DNA from: an uncultured Caryophanales bacterium
Lineage (GTDB): Bacteria; Bacillota_I; Bacilli_A; RFN20; CAG-826
Assembly: GCA_946183335.1 (NCBI GenBank)
Contig: CAMGZN010000004.1
Coordinates: 1-22,871 of the forward strand
Direction of reading: 5' to 3'
DNA: 22,871 nt
A model generated the notes under the pieces. The model searched no databases. It saw nothing but the letters and a program-made list of their open reading frames with translations, and was not told the origin of the DNA. The position numbers and the translations under genes were made by a program. Of the stretch, positions 22,592 through 22,871 are shown piece by piece; the first letter of the stretch is position 1, and each line of letters begins with the position of its first letter.

Positions 22592-22871
22592 AACTTAAAA
22601 GATTTGATTTAAATCATCTTCCAAAAAACGAGAAACCAATCTCGATTATTTTGGGTTATTTTGATGGACTTCATCTTGGACACCAATTTTTAATTGAGCA
22701 AGCAAGAAAAACTGCCAGTTTTGATACAGTTTTGGTGACTTTCTCAAAACCAGTATCTTTTGTTTTGAATAAAGAAAAAACACCAGCAATTCTAACATCT
22801 TTAGATGACCGTTTTCGCATCGTCTCAAAGATGGGAATTAATGAGTTTTATGTCTTTGAAATTAACGAAGA
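22588..22871 (+). CDS. ribF: Bifunctional riboflavin kinase/FAD synthetase, N-terminal fragment
   Basis: About 94 residues are seen before the window ends. RibF phosphorylates riboflavin to FMN and adenylates it to FAD. ILGYFDGLHLGHQ (residues 21-33) is the nucleotide-binding HxGH-type motif of the FAD synthetase domain, and VTFSKPVSF and ILTSLDDR follow in the usual order. The start is the ATG at 22588, overlapping the truB stop, with AGAGGTTT upstream. The kinase domain lies outside the window, so a single-function FAD synthetase cannot be excluded. Confidence 0.88.
   Translation, partial: MKLKRFDLNHLPKNEKPISIILGYFDGLHLGHQFLIEQARKTASFDTVLVTFSKPVSFVLNKEKTPAILTSLDDRFRIVSKMGINEFYVFEINE

Overview
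The window reads as a low-GC Bacillota (Bacilli) genome, possibly from an uncultured lineage near the Erysipelotrichales/RF39/Mollicutes branch. Evidence for this is the AT-rich DNA, the gram-positive order rimP-nusA-infB-rbfA...truB-ribF, a short IF2 of 609 residues, an N-terminally anchored and apparently monoderm-style secretome, and Firmicutes families such as PTS_EIIC_2 and HdeD-like DUF308. The taxonomic placement is inference. Tryptophan is written TGG throughout and TGA is used as a stop (sigma gene, truB), so the standard bacterial code applies.

Layout. 1-349 is the C-terminal end of a ClpB-type AAA+ disaggregase, closed by a terminator. 424-1098 is a multi-TM membrane protein gene interrupted by an in-frame TGA. 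1116-1553 (minus) is a low-molecular-weight protein tyrosine phosphatase. 1712-2182 is a small 4-TM protein. 2287-3784 is an ECF-like sigma factor overlapping a membrane-anchored putative anti-sigma protein. 3925-5082 is an orphan PTS EIIC-like permease. 5141-5983 (minus) is a Ser/Thr-rich lipoprotein, divergent from a polytopic membrane protein (6061-7191) that is co-transcribed with a NERD-domain protein (7205-7918). 7940-8524 (minus) is an XRE-type regulator with a C-terminal membrane domain, divergent from an envelope operon: a 302-aa anchored extracellular protein, a 1204-aa anchored beta-rich protein with recurring modules, and a PAP2-type phosphatase. A DUF308/HdeD-like membrane protein (14071-14589) and a second small 4-TM protein (14683-15108, minus) follow. 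15236-16138 is a sugar-phosphate-type nucleotidyltransferase. From 16149 on is the translation/transcription operon rimP-nusA-infB-rbfA, then a minus-strand TtcA-like tRNA thiolation ATPase carrying a GNAT-like tail, then truB and ribF (ribF is cut by the window edge).

How it fits together. The right third is housekeeping: 30S maturation (RimP, RbfA), transcription elongation and termination (NusA), initiation (IF2), tRNA modification (TruB, TtcA-like) and flavin cofactor synthesis (RibF). The left two thirds are envelope and regulatory functions: a sigma/anti-sigma pair, a membrane-linked XRE regulator, anchored extracellular proteins and a phosphatase that may act on lipid phosphates.

The most striking signals are: (i) promoters whose -10 box sits 6-8 nt before the ATG, implying leaderless mRNAs at several first genes, while genes inside operons have good Shine-Dalgarno sites; (ii) the XRE-regulated envelope operon with a giant repeat protein of unknown function; (iii) the TtcA-GNAT fusion inserted antisense in the nusA operon; (iv) a switch-like pair of mutually exclusive hairpins ahead of rimP; (v) NusA with a long acidic tail. 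No rRNA, tRNA, CRISPR array or insertion sequence was seen, and no gene-free stretch exceeds about 205 bases.
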